From positions 1 through 55,003 of the forward strand of contig JAJPKQ010000044.1 of NCBI GenBank assembly GCA_021323635.1: a stretch of 55,003 nucleotides of DNA, in the 5' to 3' direction. A model generated the notes under the pieces. It ran no database searches and was not told the DNA's origin. It worked only from the letters and a program-made list of their open reading frames with translations. Made by a program: the position numbers and the translations under genes. Of the stretch, positions 15,534-23,392 are shown one piece after another (within the stretch, counting starts at the first letter, position 1; each line of letters opens with the position of its first letter). Source of the DNA: a bacterium (GTDB taxonomy: Bacteria > Actinomycetota > Thermoleophilia > Solirubrobacterales > Solirubrobacteraceae).

Positions 15534-17054
15534 TGTGCGGGCGCGCGCTGGCCGGTGAGGGCGCTTTGGGGCGCGTACCTGAAGCTGCTCTGTCAGGGCG
15601 CTGTGGTTGCCTGCGAGGTCGATTGCGCGCAGCCTCAGGGTGTAGGCGCCCGGCTGCGCGGGCACTTTCCAGAGCAGGCTGCGCCTGCCGGCTTCCGCCT
15701 GTAGCCAGCCGGCCAGATAGGTGTGCCCGGCGCGGGTGATGGTGTAGCTGAGCGTTGCGATCTTGGAGAGCGAGAAGGCCACGCGCTGCGCGGCAGCCGC
15801 GGTGAGGCTGTGCGTCAGGAGCGCCAGGCGCGGGGGCGTATGGAGGTCGGCGTGGAGCTGGCTTGCGGTTTCGCAGTAGAGCTGATCGCCCGGGATCGGA
15901 GCCGGTGGCCTCGGCGCGGGCGTCGACGCAGAGCCGCCCGCGCTCTTGCGCGCCTGCAGCGCGCGCTCGTATTCGAAGTGCGCGAGCGGCTCGCCTGCGC
16001 TTGTGAGCGTGCAGAGGTGCGCGAGGAATTCAGTGAGCAGGTCGTGGTAGGAGAGGTCTGATTCATGGTGCTGGTCATAGCGGGACCACGCGCCGGTGTT
16101 GAAGCCCGGAAGCAGCGCGCGTGCTGTCGCGTCGCCTTCGGCAAAGAGCGCAGCGCCGCTCGGCGAGCCGGTGATCTGGGTGTATTCGTAGAGACCGACG
16201 AGCGCCTGGATGAAGCCGTTGATGATGTGGTCTTCGGGCGCGAAGGTGTACTGCGCATACCACGGCCCGGCTGCAAGGCTGGTGCGCACGCCCTCAGGCG
16301 GTGGCGCTTGGAAGAGGCGCAGGGCGGCGTCCGCGGCTTCCAGGAAGGGCGCTTCGTGTGTGCGCTGATAGGCGCGCGCGAGCGCCTCGAGCGCTGTTGC
16401 CTGGGTGAGCGCGGAGCGCCATGGCGGCGCTCCGGAGTCGAAGGGGAAGAGATAGTCCCAGGAGATGCCCCCGGCGGCTGGGATGGCCATCGCAAGCGCT
16501 TCGCGCAGCAGCGCCGCGAGCGCGCCCGTCTGCCCGTCCTGGTAGTAGCCGTTGGCGCGCCCGAAGGTGGCAAGCCACTGGATCTGCAGCCCGTGGCCGG
16601 GGTAGCGCTCGAAGATGAGATAGGTTCCGGGGAGGGTCAGATCGGTGCCGTATGCCGGGGCGGGATGGTGCGGCCACCACTGCAGGTTGCGCTCGAGCGT
16701 GAGCGCTGCGGAGTGCAGGAGCGGCGCCTGCAGCGACCCGCCGGCAGCGATCGCTTCAAGGCCCGCGATCGCCGCTGAGAGTTCTTCGCCGCCTGTGCCG
16801 TGCAGCCGGCTGCGCGTCCGTAGCGCTTCGCTGTAGGTGTGGCGGTAGCTGTCGGCGGCGCTTGCGCTGATCGTGCCCGCTGCGCGCAGCGTGTTGATGG
16901 CGTGCAGAAAAGGGGGCGGCTTGGGTGCTCGCCGCGCGGGCGCACCGGCGCCCGTGGCAGGCAGCGTCAGGAGGGCGAGCAGCGTGAGCGTCGCCGCGCG
17001 CGCGAGCGCTCTTGCTCTGGCGCTCCGGAAGGGTGGCGTGCCTTGGTCGCGCAT
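15531..17054 (-). CDS. Secreted D-glucuronyl C5-epimerase-like protein
   Basis: This 507 aa protein starts with a basic and hydrophobic signal sequence (ARALARAATLTLLALLTLPATGAGA). The central part resembles the C-terminal (alpha/alpha-toroid) domain of D-glucuronyl C5-epimerases: QIQWLATFGRANGYYQDG, the YTFAPEDHIINGFIQALVGLYEY stretch, and FNTGAWSRYDQHHESDLSYHDL. A C-terminal Ig-like segment (YTLRLRAIDLAGNHS) follows. It is probably exported and acts on, or binds, a uronic-acid polysaccharide. ATG 17054 is chosen because AAGGA lies 7 nt upstream. Longer starts lack a Shine-Dalgarno. Substrate unknown. Confidence 0.75.
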   Translation of the reverse strand: MRDQGTPPFRSARARALARAATLTLLALLTLPATGAGAPARRAPKPPPFLHAINTLRAAGTISASAADSYRHTYSEALRTRSRLHGTGGEELSAAIAGLEAIAAGGSLQAPLLHSAALTLERNLQWWPHHPAPAYGTDLTLPGTYLIFERYPGHGLQIQWLATFGRANGYYQDGQTGALAALLREALAMAIPAAGGISWDYLFPFDSGAPPWRSALTQATALEALARAYQRTHEAPFLEAADAALRLFQAPPPEGVRTSLAAGPWYAQYTFAPEDHIINGFIQALVGLYEYTQITGSPSGAALFAEGDATARALLPGFNTGAWSRYDQHHESDLSYHDLLTEFLAHLCTLTSAGEPLAHFEYERALQARKSAGGSASTPAPRPPAPIPGDQLYCETASQLHADLHTPPRLALLTHSLTAAAAQRVAFSLSKIATLSYTITRAGHTYLAGWLQAEAGRRSLLWKVPAQPGAYTLRLRAIDLAGNHSALTEQLQVRAPKRPHRPARART

Positions 17055-17139
17055 CGGCGTATCCTTGGCCACAGAGCGCTGCGGAGTGCGCATGATCGCC
17101 GCGCCGGGACGCGCGCTGAGATCGATCGCTGAAGGTGCA

Positions 17140-17145
17140 TAGGCT
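17140..17145 (+). promoter_or_regulatory. -10 box of the LppX-like lipoprotein gene
   Basis: TAGGCT lies 7 nt before ATG 17153 and selects that start over the GTG at 17135. Confidence 0.45.
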
Positions 17146-17152
17146 GCCACGC

Positions 17153-18145
17153 ATGTACATCCTCCCGCGAGCGTGCAAAGTTGCGCGCAGGAAGCTGACG
17201 CTGCAAGGGCGGCTGCGGGCGCGCCCAGGGGCGCGGGCGCTGCTTGGGGGGTCGATCTGCGTGGCGCTGCTTGCCGGCTGCGGCGCGGCGAGCGAAAATG
17301 CCGGCAGCGTGCTGCGGCGCGCTGTGGTGGCTGACCGCTCCGTGCACAGCGGGCGGCTCGATCTGGCGCTCGCGCTGCGCTCGCCTGCCAACAGCGCGCT
17401 TGGCGGGCCGCTTGCGCTCTCGCTGACGGGTCCCTTTGAAAACGGCGCCCCCGGCGCGCTGCCGCGCTTTGCCCTGGCGGCGACGCTCACCACCGAAGGC
17501 GCGACGATCCCGCTTGGCGCCACGAGCACGGGCAGCGCCTTCTACCTCAAGTTCGGCAGCGAGTACTTCGTGATGCCCCAGGCAAGCTTTGCGGCGCTGC
17601 AGTCAGCGTATGCGCAGGCTGCTGCGGGCTCCAGCGGCTCTGCGCTGGCTCCATTCGGAGTGCAACCGCTGCAGTGGCTGAGCGCGCCGGAGGTTGTCGG
17701 GTCAGAGACGCTTGAAGGGGTGCCTGTCACCCACATCCGCGCGCACCTGCAGGTCGATCGTCTGTTGGAAGCGATCGGGCGCCTCAGCTCGCTCTCCTCC
17801 TCGCTGCGAGCGCTTGCCGGTGGCCATCTGCCGGCGCTTGCGGCGCTGCTTGAAGCGATCTCCTCACCGGCTGGCCGCAGCGCGCTTGCCCATGCGCTGA
17901 AGAGCTCGCAGGTTGACGTGCGGGTCGGCAGGGAAGACCACATCCTGCGTGCCCTGGAGCTGGCCGTGAGCCTGCAGGCGGGGGGCGCGGAAAGCGCTGC
18001 GCTGGCGGGGCTGAAGGAAGCCACGCTGAGCGTGCACCTGCGCCTGGCGCAGGTGAATGAGCGCCAGACGATCAGCGCTCCCGCCCATGCGCTGCCGCTC
18101 TCCGAACTGCTTGGCGCGCTCACGCACTCGGGCCTCTCAGGCTGA
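17153..18145 (+). CDS. LppX/LprG-like lipoprotein
   Basis: This 330 aa protein has a lipoprotein signal peptide with LLAGC (Cys43). The mature part resembles the LppX/LprAFG (LolA-like) half-barrel fold that carries lipids across the actinobacterial envelope. Cues are the repeated beta pattern (SGRLDLALALRSPANSALGG, AFYLKFGSEYFVM), the EGVPVTHIRAHLQVDRLLEAI stretch and the basic-acidic VDVRVGREDHILRALEL strand pair near the end. It is divergent from the epimerase-like gene and faces the small-gene pair across a terminator hairpin. The cargo is unknown. Confidence 0.65.
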   Translation: MYILPRACKVARRKLTLQGRLRARPGARALLGGSICVALLAGCGAASENAGSVLRRAVVADRSVHSGRLDLALALRSPANSALGGPLALSLTGPFENGAPGALPRFALAATLTTEGATIPLGATSTGSAFYLKFGSEYFVMPQASFAALQSAYAQAAAGSSGSALAPFGVQPLQWLSAPEVVGSETLEGVPVTHIRAHLQVDRLLEAIGRLSSLSSSLRALAGGHLPALAALLEAISSPAGRSALAHALKSSQVDVRVGREDHILRALELAVSLQAGGAESAALAGLKEATLSVHLRLAQVNERQTISAPAHALPLSELLGALTHSGLSG

Positions 18146-18166
18146 GGGCGCTCGCAGCTCAGGAAG

Positions 18167-18192
18167 GCCGGCAGGGCGAGGGTCGCCCCGGC
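18167..18192. terminator. Bidirectional hairpin between convergent genes
   Basis: GCCGG/CCGGC and GGCGA/TCGCC arms form a 10-bp stem with a 3-nt bulge and a GGG loop. It lies between the stops of the lipoprotein gene and the acidic small-protein gene. No U-tract follows, so any termination would rely on the stem. Confidence 0.45.
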
Positions 18193-18225
18193 AGAGCGGG
18201 AGCGTGCAGGCCCGGCGCGGCGTCG

Positions 18226-18537
18226 CTACTCGGAGGCGAGCTCGTCCTCGTCGAGCTCGATCTCCTCCTCTTCCTCATCGTCGAAGCCTGCGGGAGCGCG
18301 CGCGGCGCTCTGCTGGACCTGGAAGCTCTCGATCAGCTGATCACGGCTGCTCTCATCGACCGGGACCGCGTCTGATATCAGGATCCACTCCGCCGCGTCG
18401 AGGTCCTCGCCTTCAAAGATCTCCTGTTCGACCTCGGGCGAGTCATCGACGATGATCATGACCTCCGTCTGAGGGTTGTAGTAGGTGCCCGGGCGGTTGA
18501 CAAGCTCGTCCAGGTCGAGGTGGCGCAGGTTGGGCAT
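18226..18537 (-). CDS. Small acidic protein of unknown function
   Basis: This 103 aa protein begins MPNLRHLDLDELVNRPGTYY, has a beta-rich middle (EVMIIVDDSPEVEQEIF, AEWILISDAVPVDE) and ends in a run of Glu/Asp. No known domain is recognised. The C-terminal acidic tail could bind a basic partner or mimic nucleic acid, which is speculation. ATG 18537 is fixed by a perfect leaderless promoter arrangement. The gene follows a small membrane-protein gene by 7 nt, and its -10 box overlaps that gene's stop codon. Confidence 0.7.
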   Translation of the reverse strand: MPNLRHLDLDELVNRPGTYYNPQTEVMIIVDDSPEVEQEIFEGEDLDAAEWILISDAVPVDESSRDQLIESFQVQQSAARAPAGFDDEEEEEIELDEDELASE

Positions 18538-18543
18538 GTGCGC

Positions 18544-18549
18544 GTTATA
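18544..18549 (-). promoter_or_regulatory. -10 box, leaderless (acidic protein)
   Basis: TATAAC is 6 nt from ATG 18537. It overlaps the TGA of the upstream gene (18545-18547), so the two genes are probably separately transcribed although adjacent. Confidence 0.55.
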
Positions 18550-18940
18550 CCCGATCTTCAGGGGCGACCTGCAGCTCTGCGCCTGATGCAAGCAGTCGCT
18601 GCAGCTCCGACTCGACCTCAAGCGGCTCCTGCCCGCGGCGCAGTCGTCGTTCATTGCGCGCCACGAGCAGCTGGCGCAGCTCCGCCGTGCGCGGATCCTC
18701 AAGCGCCCACCCTTCCTCCGCCAGGGCCGGTCGCTGCGCCTCGGACGGCGCCCCCTGCAGGCTGGCGTCGCCGCGAGATCGTGCGCGCGCCGCGTCGATC
18801 TGATCCTGCTCGAGACCGACGGCAAGCTTGCGGCGGCCGATCTCCTCATAAGCGCTGCCGGTGGCGACGGTGCCGATGACCGCGACCGCGCCCACAAGCA
18901 CGCCGAGGACGATCAGCAGCGCTGCCAGCGGGTCGGCCAT
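18545..18940 (-). CDS. Small membrane-anchored hypothetical protein
   Basis: This 131 aa protein has one N-terminal transmembrane helix (about residues 5-27, LAALLIVLGVLVGAVAVIGTVATG). A YEEIGRRKLAVGLE segment and a charged helical cytosolic tail with RNERRLRRGQEPLEVESEL follow. No named family is recognised. ATG 18940 has a -10 box at the leaderless distance and no Shine-Dalgarno. Confidence 0.65.
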   Translation of the reverse strand: MADPLAALLIVLGVLVGAVAVIGTVATGSAYEEIGRRKLAVGLEQDQIDAARARSRGDASLQGAPSEAQRPALAEEGWALEDPRTAELRQLLVARNERRLRRGQEPLEVESELQRLLASGAELQVAPEDRV

Positions 18941-18946
18941 GGGGCG

Positions 18947-18952
18947 ATTGTA
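18947..18952 (-). promoter_or_regulatory. -10 box, leaderless (membrane protein)
   Basis: TACAAT is 6 nt from ATG 18940 on the minus strand, so the start codon should be the first transcribed triplet. Confidence 0.55.
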
Positions 18953-19303
18953 GGGGCAGAGGCAAGTCGGTGGCCCGAGTCGACAGGGACGCTCACGCAG
19001 GAGGTGGGAGGAACGCGGCGCGCGGCGCCCGCGGCGGCAGGCGCGGCTACCCTCGCGCGTGGCGAGGGCGGCCGCGCTCGGCGCGCCGGGTAACGGCGTG
19101 GGGCCCGCGCAAAAGAGATTGGCGCTTGTCCTGGAAGGCGTCTTCCTTCAAGGAAGCTCCGGTAACCGAAGTGTTGCTCCAGCGGGTAGCGAGCGCTCTG
19201 GTGAGCATTTTGTGCCCTGGCTGATGGTGGGCGATTGCGAATCTGCTTCGCGAACCCGCGGCTCAGGCCCCGCCGCGGCTCCCAGCCGTCGGCGCTGGTA
19301 GGA

Positions 19304-19319
19304 TCGACTGACCAGTCAA
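19304..19319. promoter_or_regulatory. TetR-type operator candidate
   Basis: The centre GACTGACCAGTC is an inverted repeat (GACTG-AC-CAGTC), flanked by T.../...AA. It lies about 30-45 bp upstream of the -10 box of the acyl-CoA dehydrogenase gene. TetR-family regulators of fatty-acid degradation commonly bind sites of this shape. The regulator is not encoded nearby. Confidence 0.4.
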
Positions 19320-19348
19320 TCGGTCGCGAGCGGGTGGTGGCGACCCCG

Positions 19349-19354
19349 TATAGA
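19349..19354 (+). promoter_or_regulatory. -10 box of acyl-CoA dehydrogenase gene
   Basis: TATAGA lies 26 nt before the ATG, leaving room for a short leader with an AAGGAG Shine-Dalgarno. No good -35 hexamer is visible. Confidence 0.4.
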
Positions 19355-19380
19355 GAGCCACACAGGCAACAAGGAGCAGC

Positions 19381-20607
19381 ATGGTTGATTTCAAGCTCAC
19401 AGCGGAGCAGGAGTCCCTGCGCGAGCTGGCCCACGACTTCGCTGAGAAGGAGATCAGGCCGGTGGCCTGGGAGTACGACCGCGACGGGACCTTCCCGGCG
19501 GAGATCATCAAGAAGGCGTGGGAGGTCGGCCTGATGAACTTCCACATCCCGGAGGCCTACGGCGGCCCGGGCGCAAGCGCGCTCGATGGCTGCCTGATCG
19601 AGGAGGAGCTCTCGTGGGGCTGCTCGGGCATTCAGACGACGCTGGGCTGCAACGGCCTGGCGAGCACGCCGGTGGTGCTGGCGGGCTCTGAGGAGATCAA
19701 GCGCGAGTACCTCGGCCGACTCACGGAGGAGCCGCTGCTTGCCTCCTTCTGCCTGACCGAGCCTGAAGCGGGCTCTGATGTGGCCTCGATGCGCACGACC
19801 GCGGTCAAGAAGGGCGACAAGTACGTGATCAACGGCTCGAAGGTCTTCATCACCAACGGCGGCTACGCCAACTGGTACACGGTCTACGCAAAGACCGACA
19901 AGGAGGCCGGGCACCGCGGCATCTCCGCCTTTGTCGTGCCCCGTGACGCGGGGGTGGTGGTGGACAAGAAGGAGGACAAGCTCGGGCAGCGCGCCTCGAA
20001 CACCGCGGCGGTCTCCTTCAACGATGTCGAGGTGCCGGCAAGCCATCTGCTCGGCGGCGAGAACGAAGGCTTCAAGCTGGCGATGGCCACCCTCGACGTG
20101 ACGCGCCCGGCGGTTGCGGCGATGGCGGTGGGCATCGCGCGCGCGGCGATGGAGCTCGCGACCGACTATGCCAAGGAGCGCGTCCAGTTTGGCGTGCCGA
20201 TCGCGATGCACCAGGGCATCCAGTTCATGATCGCCGACATGGCCACCGAAGTGGAGGCCGCGCGCCTCCTGACCTGGAAGTCCGCTGTCCTGCTCGACCA
20301 GGGCGAGCGCAACACGATCCTCTCCTCGCACGCCAAGCGCTTCGCCTCCGACGCGGCGATGAAGATCGCCACCGATGCGGTGCAGATCTACGGCGGCTAT
20401 GGCTTCATCAAGGAGTATCCGGTCGAGAAGCTCTTCCGCGATGCGAAGATCATGCAGCTCTACGAGGGCACCTCGCAGATCCAGCGGCTGGTGATCGCGC
20501 GCGAAACGCTGCTGCCGCGCCGCGCTGCTGCGCCGATGGCGCACGGGCAGGGCGCCGGCGGCGGCTCCGCCAACGGCGCACAGGCCAAGAGCGCGGTGGG
20601 CAGCTAG
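19381..20607 (+). CDS. Acyl-CoA dehydrogenase
   Basis: This 408 aa flavoprotein oxidises acyl-CoA to trans-2-enoyl-CoA in beta-oxidation. Signature 1 (FCLTEPEAGSDVASMRTTAVK) and the KVFITNGGYANWYTVYAKT FAD region are present. The C-terminal signature QIYGGYGFIKEYPVEKLFRDAKI is followed by QLYEGTSQIQRLVIARE, with Glu in YEGTSQ as the catalytic base. The last 30 residues are an Ala/Gly-rich tail beyond the normal end. ATG 19381 has AAGGAG 5 nt upstream. A TetR-like operator suggests control by acyl-CoA availability. The HAD-crotonase fusion downstream would supply the next beta-oxidation steps. Confidence 0.92.
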   Translation: MVDFKLTAEQESLRELAHDFAEKEIRPVAWEYDRDGTFPAEIIKKAWEVGLMNFHIPEAYGGPGASALDGCLIEEELSWGCSGIQTTLGCNGLASTPVVLAGSEEIKREYLGRLTEEPLLASFCLTEPEAGSDVASMRTTAVKKGDKYVINGSKVFITNGGYANWYTVYAKTDKEAGHRGISAFVVPRDAGVVVDKKEDKLGQRASNTAAVSFNDVEVPASHLLGGENEGFKLAMATLDVTRPAVAAMAVGIARAAMELATDYAKERVQFGVPIAMHQGIQFMIADMATEVEAARLLTWKSAVLLDQGERNTILSSHAKRFASDAAMKIATDAVQIYGGYGFIKEYPVEKLFRDAKIMQLYEGTSQIQRLVIARETLLPRRAAAPMAHGQGAGGGSANGAQAKSAVGS

Positions 20608-20648
20608 CGGCGCGAGCCAGGCCGCCGGCGGCCCGCAACGGTCGCTCG

Positions 20649-20846
20649 ATGGAGGCCCAGGCGCGTGCCCTGCTCCAGGCGGCGGTCGCCTCGGGGGAGG
20701 TGGGCGGCGGCCTTGGCACAGGCATCCAGCGGCGCTTGGCGACTCTGGGCGGAGTCGAACTCGAGCTGCCGGCCCGCAGCGAGCGCCCGCGCGCTGCGCG
20801 GCTGACCGATCCAGGCGCGCGAGCGGCCGCTGACGGTCGTGCTTGA
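20649..20846 (+). pseudogene. FitA/VapB-like antitoxin, N-terminally truncated
   Basis: The 65-codon frame starting MEAQARALL continues an upstream in-frame stretch ARNGRSMEAQARALL. This matches the GRSMEAEAR helix of FitA-type ribbon-helix-helix antitoxins and then the C-terminal toxin-binding part (GLGTGIQRRLATLGGVELELP). The DNA-binding beta strand normally found before it is absent, because the frame runs back into the acyl-CoA dehydrogenase 3' end with no start. The stop overlaps the toxin start by 8 nt. It is probably a degraded antitoxin that may still bind toxin but not DNA. Confidence 0.6.
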
Positions 20847-21258
20847 CACAAACGTTCTCTGCGAGCTGATGCGGGCATCGCCGGAGCGCAACGTCATCGC
20901 CTGGGCGGATGCGCAGCCGAGGATGGATCTCTCCACGACCGCGATCTGCGCCGCTCGGCTGCTCTATGGCGTCGCGCGGTTGCCTGTGGGCCGCCGGCAG
21001 CGGGAGCTGCAAGCGGCAGTCGAGCGGATGCTCGGCGAGCAGCTTGCAGGGAGGGGCCATCCCCTCGATCTGCGCGCCGCAGCGGAATATGCGCGGATCG
21101 TGGGCGACCGTGATCGGGCCGGAAGGCCGATCGGCGCCGCGGACGCGCAGATCGCGGCCATCTGCCGGAGCCTGGGCGCGCGCCCGGCCACCCGCGACTC
21201 CAGCGACTTCGCCGCTGCCGGGATCGAGCTGACCGACCCCTGGCAGCTGCCCGCCTGA
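20839..21258 (+). CDS. VapC/FitB-like PIN-domain ribonuclease toxin
   Basis: This 139 aa protein has the PIN fold: N-terminal LDTNVLCELM with the first catalytic Asp3, a helical TTAICAARLLYGVARLP segment carrying the family position for a second acidic residue as Ala, GAADAQIAAICRSLGA with Asp, and TRDSSDF near the end. GTG 20839 overlaps the truncated antitoxin's stop. PIN toxins cleave tRNA or other RNA when free of antitoxin. Replacement of the usual Glu in the E-L/I-xxG motif by Ala (CAARLLYG) suggests weakened activity, which would fit the damaged antitoxin. Confidence 0.75.
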   Translation: MLDTNVLCELMRASPERNVIAWADAQPRMDLSTTAICAARLLYGVARLPVGRRQRELQAAVERMLGEQLAGRGHPLDLRAAAEYARIVGDRDRAGRPIGAADAQIAAICRSLGARPATRDSSDFAAAGIELTDPWQLPA

Positions 21259-21340
21259 GCGGCTGGCGGCGCGGCCCGGTGCGCAGGCGCTTGTTAGGCT
21301 CAGCGCGGATCGGGGATGCGAATGCCAGGAGGTGGCAGAT

Positions 21341-23347
21341 ATGACGTTCGTTGAGAAGGCAGCAGTGGTCGGCGCGGGCACGATGGGCGGCCAGATCGCC
21401 CAGACGATCGCGCGCGCGGGCATCCCCGTGCTGATGAAGGATGTCTCCGATCAGCTCGTCGAGCGCGGTCTGGAGGAGGCGCGCAACGTCACCGCGGGCG
21501 AAGCGGCGCGCCTGGTCAAGCGCGGGCGCGCCAGCGAGGCGGAGGGGCAGGCGCTGGTGGAGGAGGTTGTGGGACGCATCACCGGCACCACCTCATACGA
21601 GGGCTTCGGCGCTGTGGACTTCGTGATCGAGGCGGTGCCTGAGCGCATGGAGATCAAGCAGGCGGTCTTTGCGGAGCTCGACGCGCAGACGCCTTCTCAC
21701 GCGATCCTCGCCTCCAACACCTCCTCGCTGTCGATCTCGGAGATCGCCGAGGCGACCCTGCGCCCGGAGCTGGTGCTCGGCTTCCATTACTTCTACCCGG
21801 CCTCGATCATGCCCCTGATCGAGGTGATCGAGGGCGATGAGACCAGCCGCGAGGCGCTCGCTGCCGCGATCGCCTTTGCGCAGGCGATCCGCAAGCAGCC
21901 GATCCGCTGCGCGGAGGTGCCGGGCTTCGTGGTCAATCGCATCCTCACCGCGGGCATCTCGGAGGTCTACCGGCTGCAGGAGGAGCGCTCCTACTCGATC
22001 AAGGCGATCGACGAGGGCATCGCGGGCGCGGGGATCGTCCCGCTCGGCCCTTACGTGCTCGTCAACCTGCTCGGCTTGGACACGGTCACGCACGTCGCCG
22101 AGCACATGGTCGCCTCCTACGGCGAGGAGCGCTTCTATGTGCACCAGGGCATGAGGCAGCTCGTCTCCGAAGGCCGCCTGGGCGCAAAGAGCGGCGGCGA
22201 TGGCGTCTACGACGCTCAGGGCAATCCCAACCTCGCGGGCGATCGGGAGCCGGACATCGCCGAGCTGGTGGAGCTGTTGACGCTGAAGACCTTCCACGAG
22301 TCCTGCCTGCTGCTGCAGGAGGGCGTGGCAAGCCACCGCGACATCGACTTCGGGATGATGGCCGGCGCGGGGCTGGACCCGCGCCGCGGCTTGCTGCCCC
22401 CCTTCCTGAAGGCCGACAGCGAAGGCCTCGACAAGGTGCTCGAGCGCTTGGAGCGCGCCGCGGAGCGCTACGGCGAGCGCTTTGAGCCGCCGGTCATCCT
22501 GCGGCGCCTGGTGGCTCAGGGGCGGCTCGGCGCCGCCAGCGGCCAGGGCTTCTACGCTTACCCGGCGGCGGCAGCCGAGCAGGTGGGGGAGAGCGTGAAG
22601 CTCGAGCGCCGCGAGGGGGGCGTCGCGGTGCTGTGGCTGGCCAACGGGCAGATGAACTCGCTCTCGCCGCAGGCGGTGGCGGACATCGCCTCAGCGTATG
22701 AGCGCGTGCGCGCCGAGGGCGCGCGGGCGCTGGTGATCGCCTCCGCAAACCCCTTCCTGTTCTGCGCCGGCGCCGACATCAAGGCCTTCACGAGCATCGA
22801 TGAGCAGCAGGGGGAGGCGCTGCTGCGCGACGCCCATGCGCTCTTTGACGCGCTCGGCAGCGGCGAGGTGGCGACGGTCGCGGCGGTGAACGGGATCGCC
22901 TTCGGCGGCGGCTGCGAGCTGGCGATGGCCTGCGACATGCGCATCGCAGCATCCTCGGCGCTGTTCGGACAGCCGGAGATCAAGCTGGGCATCATCCCCG
23001 GCTTCGGCGGCACCCAGCGCCTGGCGCGATTGGTCGGCGAGGCGAAGGCCTTTGAGGCCAACGCGATCGGTGACCCGCTGCTTGCCGATGACGCCTTCGC
23101 TTACGGCCTGGTCAGCGATGTCGTCAGCGACCACGAGCTCTTCGATCGCGCCTGCAAGGTCGCCGGGCGCCTGGCGCGGCAGGCGCCCCTGGCGCTACGC
23201 GCGGTCAAGCGCCTGACCCACCGCGGCCTGCAGGAGGGCTTGGCCGAGGAGCAGCGGGAGTTTGCCTCGGTCTTTGCAAGCGCGGACGGGCGCGAGGGGA
23301 TCGCCGCCTTCCTGGCGAGGCGGGCGCCGAAGTTCACCGGCGCTTGA
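21341..23347 (+). CDS. 3-hydroxyacyl-CoA dehydrogenase / enoyl-CoA hydratase fusion
   Basis: This 668 aa bifunctional beta-oxidation enzyme has the dehydrogenase first. The NAD-binding motif is VVGAGTMGG (9-17), followed by NTSSLSISEIAEAT, LGFHYFYPASIMPLIEV with the catalytic His, and the HAD C-terminal domain. Residues about 410-668 are a crotonase: FCAGADIKAF and NGIAFGGGCELAMACDMR form the oxyanion hole and place one catalytic Glu, and GQPEIKLGIIPGFGGTQRL carries the second. In FadB/FadJ the order is reversed. ATG 21341 has AGGAGG 8 nt upstream and is preferred over GTG 21332. It probably works with the acyl-CoA dehydrogenase at 19.4 kb. Confidence 0.9.
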   Translation: MTFVEKAAVVGAGTMGGQIAQTIARAGIPVLMKDVSDQLVERGLEEARNVTAGEAARLVKRGRASEAEGQALVEEVVGRITGTTSYEGFGAVDFVIEAVPERMEIKQAVFAELDAQTPSHAILASNTSSLSISEIAEATLRPELVLGFHYFYPASIMPLIEVIEGDETSREALAAAIAFAQAIRKQPIRCAEVPGFVVNRILTAGISEVYRLQEERSYSIKAIDEGIAGAGIVPLGPYVLVNLLGLDTVTHVAEHMVASYGEERFYVHQGMRQLVSEGRLGAKSGGDGVYDAQGNPNLAGDREPDIAELVELLTLKTFHESCLLLQEGVASHRDIDFGMMAGAGLDPRRGLLPPFLKADSEGLDKVLERLERAAERYGERFEPPVILRRLVAQGRLGAASGQGFYAYPAAAAEQVGESVKLERREGGVAVLWLANGQMNSLSPQAVADIASAYERVRAEGARALVIASANPFLFCAGADIKAFTSIDEQQGEALLRDAHALFDALGSGEVATVAAVNGIAFGGGCELAMACDMRIAASSALFGQPEIKLGIIPGFGGTQRLARLVGEAKAFEANAIGDPLLADDAFAYGLVSDVVSDHELFDRACKVAGRLARQAPLALRAVKRLTHRGLQEGLAEEQREFASVFASADGREGIAAFLARRAPKFTGA

Positions 23348-23392
23348 GGTCGCCGACGCGGCCGCTGGAGAGCGCTGAGCCCGCCGCGGAGG

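Larger units (their letters stand above)
18953..19380. other. Intergenic region upstream of acyl-CoA dehydrogenase
   Basis: About 430 nt without a convincing gene. It contains a small CTTCC-TTCAA-GGAAG hairpin (19142-19156), then a TetR-type palindrome, a GGTCGC/GCGACC inverted repeat (19322-19327 and 19340-19345) and a -10 box for the downstream gene. An 84-codon open frame from 18970 is Arg/Gly-rich and lacks start signals, so I do not call it. Confidence 0.5.

Noticed and set aside
18970-19224. 84-codon plus-strand frame before acyl-CoA dehydrogenase
   Set aside because: It is Arg/Gly-rich, has no start signal or recognisable family, and crosses regulatory-looking sequence.
18913-21423. 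836-codon open frame on the minus strand
   Set aside because: It runs antisense through acyl-CoA dehydrogenase and VapC, which have clear family motifs. Its own translation is a low-complexity Arg/His/Asp/Leu-rich shadow typical of GC-rich DNA.
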